Of a stretch of 64,000 bases of DNA, positions 36,901-44,166 are shown piece after piece; positions within the stretch are counted from its first letter, which is position 1, and each line of letters begins with the position of its first letter. Source of the stretch: Opitutaceae bacterium (GTDB taxonomy: Bacteria; Verrucomicrobiota; Verrucomicrobiia; Opitutales; Opitutaceae); the NCBI GenBank assembly GCA_016711225.1, contig JADJTK010000051.1:1-64000 (forward strand), written 5' to 3'. Both the position numbers and the translations under genes were made by a program. Under the pieces are notes generated by a model, which saw only the letters and a program-made list of their open reading frames with translations, was not told where the DNA came from and searched no databases.

Positions 36901-38181
36901 CAGCAGCAGGGTGTGGTTGGCCAGCCCCACCACGGTGCCCTCGCGCAGCACCTGGGTGACCGGGCTTTCGACCGGCTGGCGCGTGGCTTCGTTGATGATG
37001 CGGAAGACTTCCCCGACGGGCCGGCCACAGGCCTCGGCGTGCCTCCAACCCGTGAGATGCTCCGCGGCGGGGTTGAGCAACTCCACCCGGCCCTTCTCAT
37101 CGGTGGCGATCACTGCGTCGCCGATACTCTTGAGCGTGATGCCGTGCCGCGCTTCGCTGGTGCGGCGCGCCGCCTCGGATTCGTAGAGGGCCCGGTAGTG
37201 GGCTTTCTGGTTTCGTTGCCAGACGATGAACACGAGCCCGCCCGATAGGGCGACCAGTGCTGCCAGCAGCAGCAGAATCAGGAGCGAGCGGGTGCGCCAG
37301 GCGGCGAAGGTTTCCGCCGTGTCCATCTTGGCCACCATGAACCAACGCGAATCGGGGATCGCTTTGAGTGCGGACACAACATCGACGCCTCTGTAGTCTC
37401 TTCCGTGGACGATGCCCTCCTGCCCCAACACTGCCATGACCGCTGGCAGATCGGTCTGAGTGAGCGGAATCCGCAGTCCGAGCGCGGTGGTGGGCTGGTG
37501 ACGCAGGTCGTTGAGAAAGAGCACGGAGTCGCCCTCGCGGCGCACCAGCAGGGTCTCGGCAGTCTCGCTTGGCGTGGGCCAGGACTGGATAAGCGGGTAC
37601 AGGAAGTGCCGGGCCTCGGAAATACACAACACGGCGCCGATGGGCGCAGCTCCCTGCCCATTCCGGGCGAACAACGGGGCGACGATGCCGATGTGCGGTA
37701 GCGCGTACCCATCGGTATGCAGGTCGGTGAGCACGGAGCGACGGAGGTGCAGGGCTTCGGCGAGGGCGCTGGCCGCCTCCGGGGGCAGCGGCTTAAGTTG
37801 GCCGGAGAGGCTCAGCCGGGGGGTGCCTTGGGGATCGACCAGGGTCACATCACGGTACTCGTAGTGGAGCTGCAGGGCACGGAAACGGTTGCGGATCTGT
37901 TCTGCGCCTTCCGCCGAGTGATCATCAAGCCACCGTGTCACGCCCGCTCCGAAGAAACCGCCGGCGGTCAACTCATCACCTTCGCCTAGTTGGTCAGCCC
38001 GCCAGTCGGCGATCTGTTTCACCTTCAGCCTGGCGACGGAGAGGAGTTCCTTTTCGGCGCTCTCGCGCATGTGCTGTTCCTGGGTGTGGTACAGCCAGAG
38101 GCCGCCTGCCAAGATCCCGAGAATTCCCAGTAGCAGGCCGGCCTTCAGCCAGCCGGGAAATGGGTTTGGGGTGGCCTCCAT
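33943..38181 (-). CDS. Hybrid sensor histidine kinase with extracytoplasmic sensor, PAS, GAF and receiver domains
   Basis: The protein has 1412 residues from the ATG at 38181. TM1 lies at about 12-30, a periplasmic sensor of about 275 residues follows, and TM2 is at about 305-328 (SLLILLLLAALVALSGGLVF). Next come PAS domains (GDAVIATDEKGRVELLNPAA; SPVGYQSLDADGRLLEVNAA), a GAF domain (about 680-830, LSRFNEELVRVTDESVLRQA), and two more PAS/PAC units (IPILLHAEDGQILQASQSWY; ANDAIYVRGLDHTLTYWNNG). The kinase core has the H-box GGIAHDLNNILTP with phospho-His near 1044, an N-box, SDTGMGIAADHLDRIFDPFF and GTGLGLATVLGIV. A C-terminal receiver has LIVDDEADV and the phospho-acceptor Asp near 1335 in VTDMMMPGMDG. 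No DNA-binding output is attached and no separate regulator is adjacent, so the partner lies elsewhere. Sequence upstream of 38181 in this frame is antisense to another gene. Confidence 0.92.
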   Translation of the reverse strand: MEATPNPFPGWLKAGLLLGILGILAGGLWLYHTQEQHMRESAEKELLSVARLKVKQIADWRADQLGEGDELTAGGFFGAGVTRWLDDHSAEGAEQIRNRFRALQLHYEYRDVTLVDPQGTPRLSLSGQLKPLPPEAASALAEALHLRRSVLTDLHTDGYALPHIGIVAPLFARNGQGAAPIGAVLCISEARHFLYPLIQSWPTPSETAETLLVRREGDSVLFLNDLRHQPTTALGLRIPLTQTDLPAVMAVLGQEGIVHGRDYRGVDVVSALKAIPDSRWFMVAKMDTAETFAAWRTRSLLILLLLAALVALSGGLVFIVWQRNQKAHYRALYESEAARRTSEARHGITLKSIGDAVIATDEKGRVELLNPAAEHLTGWRHAEACGRPVGEVFRIINEATRQPVESPVTQVLREGTVVGLANHTLLLAKDGSERPIADSGAPLRDEQNRIIGVVLVFRDQSAERASQEALRQSEEHFRLLYEQSPVGYQSLDADGRLLEVNAAWLKLLGYQREEVLGRWFGDFLAPGGAALFRERFPLFKAQGEVREAEFTFARKDGTLVTTSIDGLIAHDSGGSFKQTHCVLHDVTARKRTENELHRLNRALRLLSRFNEELVRVTDESVLRQAACRLAVEAGGYRMAWVGFAEDNEGKSVRPVAQDGFDEGYLASAQITWADTERGQGPVGTAIRTGQPVVLHDIPAAPTFAPWREAAMRQGYACAIAIPLRENDHCFGSLNFYSAEQDSFDPQEVKLLSELANDLAYGIIALRHRAERTRAEQEVRESETRFRRAVLDAPIPILLHAEDGQILQASQSWYETTGYAPEELRTIADWTERAYGERKETVQADIDALYKLDQRKHEGDYTIRTKTGATRIWEFSSAPLGRLPDGRRLVISMALDVTARRAAEHQLRQQAALLDAANDAIYVRGLDHTLTYWNNGAVRLYGCPRSAALGRKITEIAAVDAKALAAAHAAVLDQGNWVGELRKTSQAGKEFIVFCRWTLLRDDEGQPKEILAINTDVTEQRQLESNFLRAQRMEALGTLVGGIAHDLNNILTPILMAAPLLRETVDNPECSELLDTVQSCAQRGANIIGQLLTFARGKPGARVPQPVRHLLREIGKIIEETFPKNIHLVVDVPADLRPVLGDATQIHQALLNLCVNARDAMPAGGTLTLKAQNMILTAAEAAQLSGGRPGSFVCLTVSDTGMGIAADHLDRIFDPFFTTKEVGQGTGLGLATVLGIVRGHDGFIRVESRLGQGTTFALHIPSASDSAPAGAPPRPSLPPRAEGELILIVDDEADVCTVVQRTLERHGYRVIATDEGNAALELFVRHQDEIRAVVTDMMMPGMDGPALVRALRQLNLRCPILGMTGLSERPATKEVEALAPSVLLSKPLAGPELLAALHRALAAGPQNTVPPAS

Positions 38182-38318
38182 TGGTGCTGCGCATGTTAGC
38201 GCAAAACGCCCGGCGCACAAGGTCGCGACTTGGCGCGGTCGTGCTTCTCGTGGCGAGCCGGCGCCGGCTGCTTGCATACTCGATCTCGGGGGCTCGCGCC
38301 GATCAATCCGGGCGGGCC

Positions 38319-38330
38319 GGGGGGGGGGGG
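38319..38330. repeat. 12-G homopolymer tract upstream of the hybrid kinase gene
   Basis: Twelve consecutive G residues lie in the 179-base gap between the GNAT-nitrilase gene and the kinase gene, 138 bases from the kinase start. The rest of the gap shows no gene. Confidence 0.8.
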
Positions 38331-38360
38331 CGCCATTACGGTTAGTCCGGAGTAGTCGGT

Positions 38361-39947
38361 TCAGCTCTCTCCGGGCTGGCCGCCGAGCGGGCCGTCGGCG
38401 GGGCCGTCGGGCTGCTCGTCGCCGGGCAGTAGCGACACGAGCTTGAAGAGGTCGGCGCGACGGTCGAGCCGTGGGGTCACGGTGCCGTCGGAACGGGAGG
38501 CGTGCAGGTCGTCGAGATCGACATCGCAGATGAGCACGGTCTCCTCGTTGGAGTCGGCTTCGGCGGCGATGCCGTCGCGGGCGAAGGCAAAGTCGCAGGG
38601 GGTGAGCACGGCGGCCTGGCCGTAGTTGATGTCCAGATTCCCGACATCGGGCAGGTTGCCGACGTTGCCGGCGAGGGCCACGTAGATCTGGTTCTCGATG
38701 GCGCGGGCCTGGGCGCAGTAGCGCACGCGCAGATAGCCCTGGCGGTTGTCGGTGCAGAAGGGGACGAAGAGGATTTCGGCGCCCTGGTCGGCGAGGTAGC
38801 GGCAGGCTTCGGGGAATTCGACGTCGTAGCAGATGAGCACGCCGATGCGGCATTTGGGCGTATCGATGGCCCGCAGGGTGTGGCCGCCGGAGATGCCCCA
38901 CCAGCGGCGCTCGTTCGGGGTGATATGCAGCTTGGGCTGGCCCACGATTTCGCCGCTGGGCAGGCAGACGAAGGCGACGTTCTGCAGCTTGTCGCCGCGG
39001 GCCACCGGGTGGCTGCCGGCGATGATCGTCATACCGTGGCGGGTGGCGAGCCGGCGGATGAGGTCGGTGAAGCGCTTCTCGTACGTGGCGAGCCGGCGGA
39101 TACCCTCGACGGGCGAAAGGGCGTCCTCCTGCGAGAGCAGCTGCACGGAGACGAACTCGGGCAGGAGCACGAAGTCGGTGCGGTAGTCGGCGGCGACGCC
39201 GACGAAATAGGTGACCTGGCGCTCGAAGTCGGCGAAGGACTTTACCTTGCGCATCTGGTACTGCACGCAGGCGATGCGGGCCTTGCGCGCGCCGGAGACG
39301 GGCGCCTTGTAGGAGGGGTTGAGCCATTCGACCAGACTGCCGTAGTTGAGGCTCTTTGGGTCGCGCAGGTAGTTCGGCATGACGCCGCGCAATACAAAGC
39401 CTTCACGTAACTGAAAACTGAGCACTAAGTCCTTCAGCTCGCCGGTGGCCACGCGCTGGGCGTATTCCTCGGCGGCCATGCGGGTGGCGTGCTCCTCGTA
39501 GTTCCAGAGTCGGCCGCCGGCGAGGATGCGGCGCTTGTTGAGGCGGCGGCAGAGCTGGCGGCGCGCCTCGTAGAGGGCGGCGCCGATATGGAGCCCACGG
39601 TGGTCGGGGTGCACGCAGACGTCGGCCCCGTAGAGCGTGTCGGCGGCCGGGTTGTGGCTGGTGAAGTAGCCACCGTCGGTGATGCCCGACCAAGTGTGGT
39701 GGCGGAGCGGATCGGGCCCGAGGTCGACGATGAGAGAAGCTACTGCGCCGACGATCTGGCCGTTGAGCTCCGCCACGATTTGGCCCTGGGGAAAGACCCG
39801 CTGGTGGCTGAGCAGGTGGCGCTCGCCCCAAACCACGTTTTCCTCGGCCAGTACGGGGTAGGCGAGCTTGTTGAGTTCAATCAGGGCGGGGATGTCCTCG
39901 CGGGTGGCTTCGCGGAGGGTGAGGGAGGGCTTCTTCTTGTTCGACAT
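38361..39947 (-). CDS. GNAT acetyltransferase - nitrilase fusion protein, copy 1
   Basis: The protein has 528 residues. Residues about 8-200 are a GNAT domain with the acetyl-CoA loop region VCVHPDHRGLHIGAALYEAR (111-129). Residues about 222-490 are a carbon-nitrogen hydrolase with the full triad: Glu264 in LLPEFVSV, Lys339 in GQPKLHITPNE and Cys373 in LICYDVEFPE. The C-terminal tail (QPDGPADGPLGGQPG) is flexible. Fusions of this kind are known and usually annotated as bifunctional GNAT/nitrilase; their substrates are not established, though N-acylated amines or amides would suit both halves. The copy at 48382-49968 is nearly identical. It is followed on the same strand by the kinase gene. 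Confidence 0.92.
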   Translation of the reverse strand: MSNKKKPSLTLREATREDIPALIELNKLAYPVLAEENVVWGERHLLSHQRVFPQGQIVAELNGQIVGAVASLIVDLGPDPLRHHTWSGITDGGYFTSHNPAADTLYGADVCVHPDHRGLHIGAALYEARRQLCRRLNKRRILAGGRLWNYEEHATRMAAEEYAQRVATGELKDLVLSFQLREGFVLRGVMPNYLRDPKSLNYGSLVEWLNPSYKAPVSGARKARIACVQYQMRKVKSFADFERQVTYFVGVAADYRTDFVLLPEFVSVQLLSQEDALSPVEGIRRLATYEKRFTDLIRRLATRHGMTIIAGSHPVARGDKLQNVAFVCLPSGEIVGQPKLHITPNERRWWGISGGHTLRAIDTPKCRIGVLICYDVEFPEACRYLADQGAEILFVPFCTDNRQGYLRVRYCAQARAIENQIYVALAGNVGNLPDVGNLDINYGQAAVLTPCDFAFARDGIAAEADSNEETVLICDVDLDDLHASRSDGTVTPRLDRRADLFKLVSLLPGDEQPDGPADGPLGGQPGES

Positions 39948-40021
39948 GGGGCAGGTTGGGCCGGCGGTTCGGAGGCGTCAAAGTCGTGGAATGTATTTAA
40001 TCTTAGGTACGGTTGGTCCCG

Positions 40022-41791
40022 TCAGAACGGCCAGAACCGGGGGATCCCCCACACTGCGATGACGAAGAAGAGCAGGTTGAGCGGAATGCCCAAGCGGGCG
40101 AAGTCGCTGAACCGGTAGCCGCCAGCCGTGTAGACCATGGCGTTGGTCTGGTAACCAACCGGGGTGGCGAAGCTGGTCGAGGCGGCAAAGGCCACAGCCA
40201 TCAGGAAGGGTTTGGGATCGACGCCGAGGGTGTGCGCGGCGCCGATGGCCAACGGGGCGAGCAGGACGGCAGTGGCGCTGTTGCTCATGAACTCGGTGAG
40301 AACGGCGGTGGCCAGGTAGATCCCGGCCAGGGCGTAGGCCGGCGATTGGCCGCCGGCCAAGGCGATGCCGTGGCCCGCCAGCCATGAGGCAGCTCCGGTC
40401 TTTTCCAGGGCGATACCGAGCGGAATCATCGAGGCCAGAAGCACGACCACTCGCCATTGCACGGACTCGAAGACCTCCTCCGTTTTGAGGCAACCGGTGG
40501 CCCAGAGGGCGATGCCACCGAGGATGGCGGCGGGCAGGATGTCGACCACGCCCGTAGCCGCCAGGGCGACGACGGCGACCATGATGCCCAGGGCCCAGGG
40601 TACACGGCCGCGGGTGAGCTTCGGAGCGGAGACTTCGCCGAGCAGGATGAAGTCGCGGTCGTGGGTCAGGCGGTGCACGGCCGCGCGCCGCCCGAGCACG
40701 AGCAGGATGTCCCCGATTTCCAGCGGAGTATGGGCAAGGCGCTCGCGCAGGACGGCGCCGTGCCGTTGCAGGGCAAGCACGGCGAGCTCGTGCTCGTCGC
40801 CGATGCGCAGGTCGCCCACTGTCTGTCCGGCGAAGGGGGCGCCGGGGGCGACGATGGCTTCGGCGAGCATCAGGTCGCCATCCTGCAGAACGGCGTCGCG
40901 CAGCTTGAACTCGGGGTTGAGCGCGAGGCCGGCGCGGCCCTTGAGGGCGAGCAGGTCCTTGGCTTCACCGCGCACGAGCAACAGATCGCCGGCGCGCAGG
41001 GGTTCATCGAGGGGGGAGAGGAGGTGGTTCTTCTCCCGAACAATTTCGACGAGGGCGACAGCGGCGCCACCGGGCAGGCGGCCCGAGCCCAGGGCACGGC
41101 CGATCAGTGAGGAGCCCGGCATGACTCGAAGTTCGGTGATGAACTCGCCCAGGCCGTAGCGCTCGACCATTTCGGTGGCGGTGCGGTCGGGCAGCAGCCA
41201 GGGGCCGAGGATCCAGAGGTAGAGCGTGCCGGCGCCGAAGAGCAGCAGCCCGAGTTGGGCGAACTCGAACATCGAAAAGGGCGGTAGTCCGGCCTTCACC
41301 GCGATGGAGTTCACGAGCAAGTTGGTGGAAGTGCCGATGAGGGTACAGACGCCGCCGAACTGCGAAGCGTAGGAGAGCGGGATGAGGAAGCGGGAGGCGG
41401 GCAATTTCCGCTGGCGGGCGGCCTGCAGGACCAGTGGCAAGAGCACGGCAACGGCGGCGGTGTTGTTGACGAAGGCCGAGATCGCCCCGGCGGCGACCAT
41501 GATCAACAACAGCAGCAGCCACGGCCAGCGGGCGGTGTGCATGAGGAAGGCGCCGAGAGCGGCCAGCGCGCCCGTTTTTTGGAGACCGGCGCTGAGGATG
41601 AACATGCAGGCCACCGTGACGGTGGCCGGGTTGCTGAACCCGGAGAGCATCTCGCCGGGGGCGAGGATGCCGGAGAGGAGCAGGACCACCGCGCCCGCGA
41701 GCCCGACCGCCTCGGGAGGGAACCGCTCGGTGAAGAAGGCCACCATCATGGCGGCGATCAGACCAAGGACGATCCAGCTGTCGGGAGTCAT
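40022..41791 (-). CDS. SLC13/DASS-type permease with two TrkA-C domains
   Basis: The 589-residue protein has about 10 TM helices split by a central cytosolic insert. The N-terminal membrane half holds FSNPATVTVACMFILSAGLQ and SAFVNNTAAVAVLLPLVLQA. The second half mirrors it with TEFMSNSATAVLLAPLAIGA and FATPVGYQTNAMVY. These SN-x-A/T motifs bind sodium and carboxylate in divalent-anion:Na+ symporters. The insert at about 205-375 contains two TrkA-C (RCK-C) units (LLVRGEAKDLLALKGRAGLA, GDILLVLGRRAAVHRLTHDR). Such TrkA-C-bearing permeases include sulfate and dicarboxylate carriers; succinate would fit the propionate pathway here but that is speculative. It starts the same-strand run with TrkA and TrkH, 61 bases after TrkA. 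Confidence 0.88.
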   Translation of the reverse strand: MTPDSWIVLGLIAAMMVAFFTERFPPEAVGLAGAVVLLLSGILAPGEMLSGFSNPATVTVACMFILSAGLQKTGALAALGAFLMHTARWPWLLLLLIMVAAGAISAFVNNTAAVAVLLPLVLQAARQRKLPASRFLIPLSYASQFGGVCTLIGTSTNLLVNSIAVKAGLPPFSMFEFAQLGLLLFGAGTLYLWILGPWLLPDRTATEMVERYGLGEFITELRVMPGSSLIGRALGSGRLPGGAAVALVEIVREKNHLLSPLDEPLRAGDLLLVRGEAKDLLALKGRAGLALNPEFKLRDAVLQDGDLMLAEAIVAPGAPFAGQTVGDLRIGDEHELAVLALQRHGAVLRERLAHTPLEIGDILLVLGRRAAVHRLTHDRDFILLGEVSAPKLTRGRVPWALGIMVAVVALAATGVVDILPAAILGGIALWATGCLKTEEVFESVQWRVVVLLASMIPLGIALEKTGAASWLAGHGIALAGGQSPAYALAGIYLATAVLTEFMSNSATAVLLAPLAIGAAHTLGVDPKPFLMAVAFAASTSFATPVGYQTNAMVYTAGGYRFSDFARLGIPLNLLFFVIAVWGIPRFWPF

Positions 41792-41852
41792 GCGCGGGCC
41801 AGTGTGCGCGGAGTCTTCGGCGGCACAAGCGCGGGGAGCGAGGGCACCGGGC

Positions 41853-42521
41853 TTAGCCGCGGGCCGCCTTCTCGAAGGCGTCGAGGCGGTCGGACTGGCC
41901 GACGACCATCACGGTGTCACCCACTTCGAGTTTCAGGCTGGGCGCGGGCTCGAGCACCTGTTGCTCCTCGCCGCAGCGCCGGCTCACGAGCACGACGTTG
42001 ACCTTGTACTTGGCGGGTAAATGCAGCTCGCCGAGCGTGCGATCCGAGAAGGGGGGGCCGATGATCGTCTCGCCCAGTTGGTAGTCGCCAGGCAGGGGCA
42101 TGCGCATGCTGTACGAATCGCTGCGGATGCGCTCGGCCAGACGGTAGGCCATGTCGCGGCCCGGCACGATGACCTCGTCGGCGCCCAGGCGGGTGAGTAC
42201 GGCGGCGTGGCGCTCGTCCATCGCGCGGCAGATCAGCCGCTTTACCTTCATCTCCTTGAGCGTAAGCGTAGCGAGCACGCTGCCTTTCATGTTCTCACCC
42301 ACGGCCACGACGACCACGTCCGCGTCGAGCGCACCGGCGGCACGCAAGGCGTCGGCATCCTCGCAATCGAGTTCGACCGCGCGGAAGCCATCCTCGGCGA
42401 GTTCCTGCGCGCGGTGGGCGCTCGACTCGGCCACGACGACTTCGCAGCCGAGCTCGCTCAAACGGGTGGCGAGACTGGAGCCAAAGCGGCCGCCGCCGAC
42501 GATGAAGGTGCGTTTTGCCAT
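41853..42521 (-). CDS. trkA: TrkA/KtrA-type regulatory subunit of K+ uptake
   Basis: The 222-residue protein has an N-terminal Rossmann RCK domain (TFIVGGGRFGSSLATRLSEL, Gly-rich nucleotide loop; acidic residue closing strand 2 in VVVAESS) and a C-terminal TrkA-C domain at about 135-218 (LHLPAKYKVNVVLVSRRCGE, LEVGDTVMVVGQSDRLDAFE). It gates the TrkH/KtrB pore in response to nucleotide. It lies 12 bases after the trkH gene. The single RCK/TrkA-C arrangement is that of KtrA rather than of the duplicated E. coli TrkA. Confidence 0.92.
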   Translation of the reverse strand: MAKRTFIVGGGRFGSSLATRLSELGCEVVVAESSAHRAQELAEDGFRAVELDCEDADALRAAGALDADVVVVAVGENMKGSVLATLTLKEMKVKRLICRAMDERHAAVLTRLGADEVIVPGRDMAYRLAERIRSDSYSMRMPLPGDYQLGETIIGPPFSDRTLGELHLPAKYKVNVVLVSRRCGEEQQVLEPAPSLKLEVGDTVMVVGQSDRLDAFEKAARG

Positions 42522-42533
42522 GGTGAAGAAGGG

Positions 42534-43922
42534 TCAGCCGAGGGTGAGGGTTTCGGGCGGGTAGCGCACACCCGAGAAGGCGGGTGGTCGTGCGAGATAA
42601 AGGGCCAGGATGAGCGGTCCCACGCGGCCGGCGAACATGAGCACGATCACGATGAGCTTGCCGGCGGCGGTGAGCAACGGGGTGACGCCGGTGCTCAGTC
42701 CCACGGTGCCGAAGGCGGAGACGGCCTCGAACATGAGGCCCAGCCAGCGTTGGGACGTGACACCGGAGGCGGCGCCCTGCTCGGTGACGAGCAACAGGGT
42801 GGTGGCGACAAGCAGGAAGCCACCGGCGAGCAGGGTGAATAGTATCGCAGTCGATGCCTGTTTTTCCGGGATCGAGCGGCCCCACAATACGATGGCGGAG
42901 CGGCGGCGCAGCGCCGTCCACGAGGCTAGTACGAGCAGGGCGAAGGTGACGGTCTTGATGCCGCCGGCCATCGATCCGGGCGCGCCACCCACAAACATGA
43001 GCGCCATGGTGCCAAGCAGCGTGGCCGGATTCATCGCGCCGACGTCGACGGTGTTGAAGCCGGCGGTGCGTGCCATAACGGAGTGAAACAGCGCTTCGCC
43101 TACACGGTGCGCTGCGGGGTGGCCGGCGAGGGTGCCCCGCCATTCGCCGGCGAGGGTGAAGAGACCGCCGGCAAGAATCAGGAGGGCGGCGAGCAACAGA
43201 GAGAGTCGGGTTTGGATCGTGAGGTAACCGCGGGCACGGCGATCACGGCGCCAGAAGTAGTAGAATCGCAGGTTGACCAGCGCGAGCAGCCCGATGCCGC
43301 CGGCGATCACGAGCAACGCGATGACGGTCAGTCGCCACGGATCGTTTTCCCAGCGGACGAGGCCCTCGGGAAAGGTGGAGATGCCGGCATTGCAGAAGGC
43401 GCTGACGGAGTGAAAGACGGCCTGCCAGGCATCCGCAATCGTGCGGTCTGTCATAGGGCCGGCGGTGGGAAGAAAGTAGAGGGCGAGGGCGCCGACGAGT
43501 TCGATGAAGAGCACGAAGCCGAGAGCGTGCAGGAAGATTGCCAAGGGGGTGACCGTGCGCAGCCCCCCGACGGTGTTGCGGATGATGTGCTCGTCGGCCA
43601 ACGAGAGGCGGCGTCCGCTGATGATGAGGAAGAGTGTGCCAGCCGTCATGATACCGACGCCGCCGAGCTGGATGAGGAAGAGTAGCACGAATTGGCCGGC
43701 GGAGTTGAAGGTCTCGGCGACGTTGACGGTGGTCAGGCCTGTGACGCAGGTGGCGGAGGTGGAGAGGAACAGGGCGTCGAGCAGGCTGAGGGTGGCGCCG
43801 GTTCGATGAAGCCAAGGCAACCAGAGCAGCAGCGCACCGAGTAGGATCAACGCGGCGAAGCCGAGGGGGATGCCCCGGATCTGGCCGATGAGGCGGCGGC
43901 GTTGTTGATCAGTGAGCGGCAT
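42534..43922 (-). CDS. trkH: TrkH/KtrB-type K+ uptake channel subunit
   Basis: The 462-residue protein has four M1-P-M2 units. P-loop selectivity segments are visible: FLSTSATCVTGLTTVNVAET, HSVSAFCNAGISTFPEGLVR, ARTAGFNTVDVGAMNPATLL and EAVSAFGTVGLSTGVTPLLT, each with the conserved Gly that lines the filter. It imports K+, commonly coupled to Na+ in the Ktr branch, together with the TrkA protein encoded 12 bases downstream. K+ is required by the K+-dependent pyrophosphatase encoded at 51 kb. Confidence 0.93.
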   Translation of the reverse strand: MPLTDQQRRRLIGQIRGIPLGFAALILLGALLLWLPWLHRTGATLSLLDALFLSTSATCVTGLTTVNVAETFNSAGQFVLLFLIQLGGVGIMTAGTLFLIISGRRLSLADEHIIRNTVGGLRTVTPLAIFLHALGFVLFIELVGALALYFLPTAGPMTDRTIADAWQAVFHSVSAFCNAGISTFPEGLVRWENDPWRLTVIALLVIAGGIGLLALVNLRFYYFWRRDRRARGYLTIQTRLSLLLAALLILAGGLFTLAGEWRGTLAGHPAAHRVGEALFHSVMARTAGFNTVDVGAMNPATLLGTMALMFVGGAPGSMAGGIKTVTFALLVLASWTALRRRSAIVLWGRSIPEKQASTAILFTLLAGGFLLVATTLLLVTEQGAASGVTSQRWLGLMFEAVSAFGTVGLSTGVTPLLTAAGKLIVIVLMFAGRVGPLILALYLARPPAFSGVRYPPETLTLG

Positions 43923-44037
43923 GGAGGCTGGAGCGTGGAGACGCAGTTGCCGCGGGCAAGGGCGGGGATGCGGTGGATGGTGGGCGGTGGCGAATGGGGC
44001 GCCGAATCGACGCTACTGGGATCGACGTGCTCCCTTG

Positions 44038-44119
44038 ATGGTGGGGTGGGGTTTGCCCCCGCCCGGTTGTCTCTTGGGGCTGGAACCGGAATGGCGGGGA
44101 TAAACCCCGCCCCACCATC
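44038..44119. repeat. Imperfect inverted repeat, related to a copy at 50115-50144
   Basis: GATGGTGGGGTGGGGTTTGC (from 44038) pairs imperfectly with the arm ending at 44119 (...AACCCCGCCCCACCATC), about 26 bases per arm, around a 30-base loop. The right arm (44089-44119) is almost identical to 50115-50144. The rest of the 244-base gap between the trkH start and the fusion gene end shows no gene. The lack of a T-run argues against a plain terminator. Confidence 0.65.
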
Positions 44120-44166
44120 GGAGGAGTCTTGATCGCTCTCAGCGCTCGTCGCTCGACCGAAAACGC

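Noticed and set aside
38182..39327. Upstream in-frame extension of the hybrid kinase reading
   Set aside because: It is antisense to the GNAT-nitrilase gene, Arg/Pro/His-rich and without domain likeness. The signal anchor begins at 38181.
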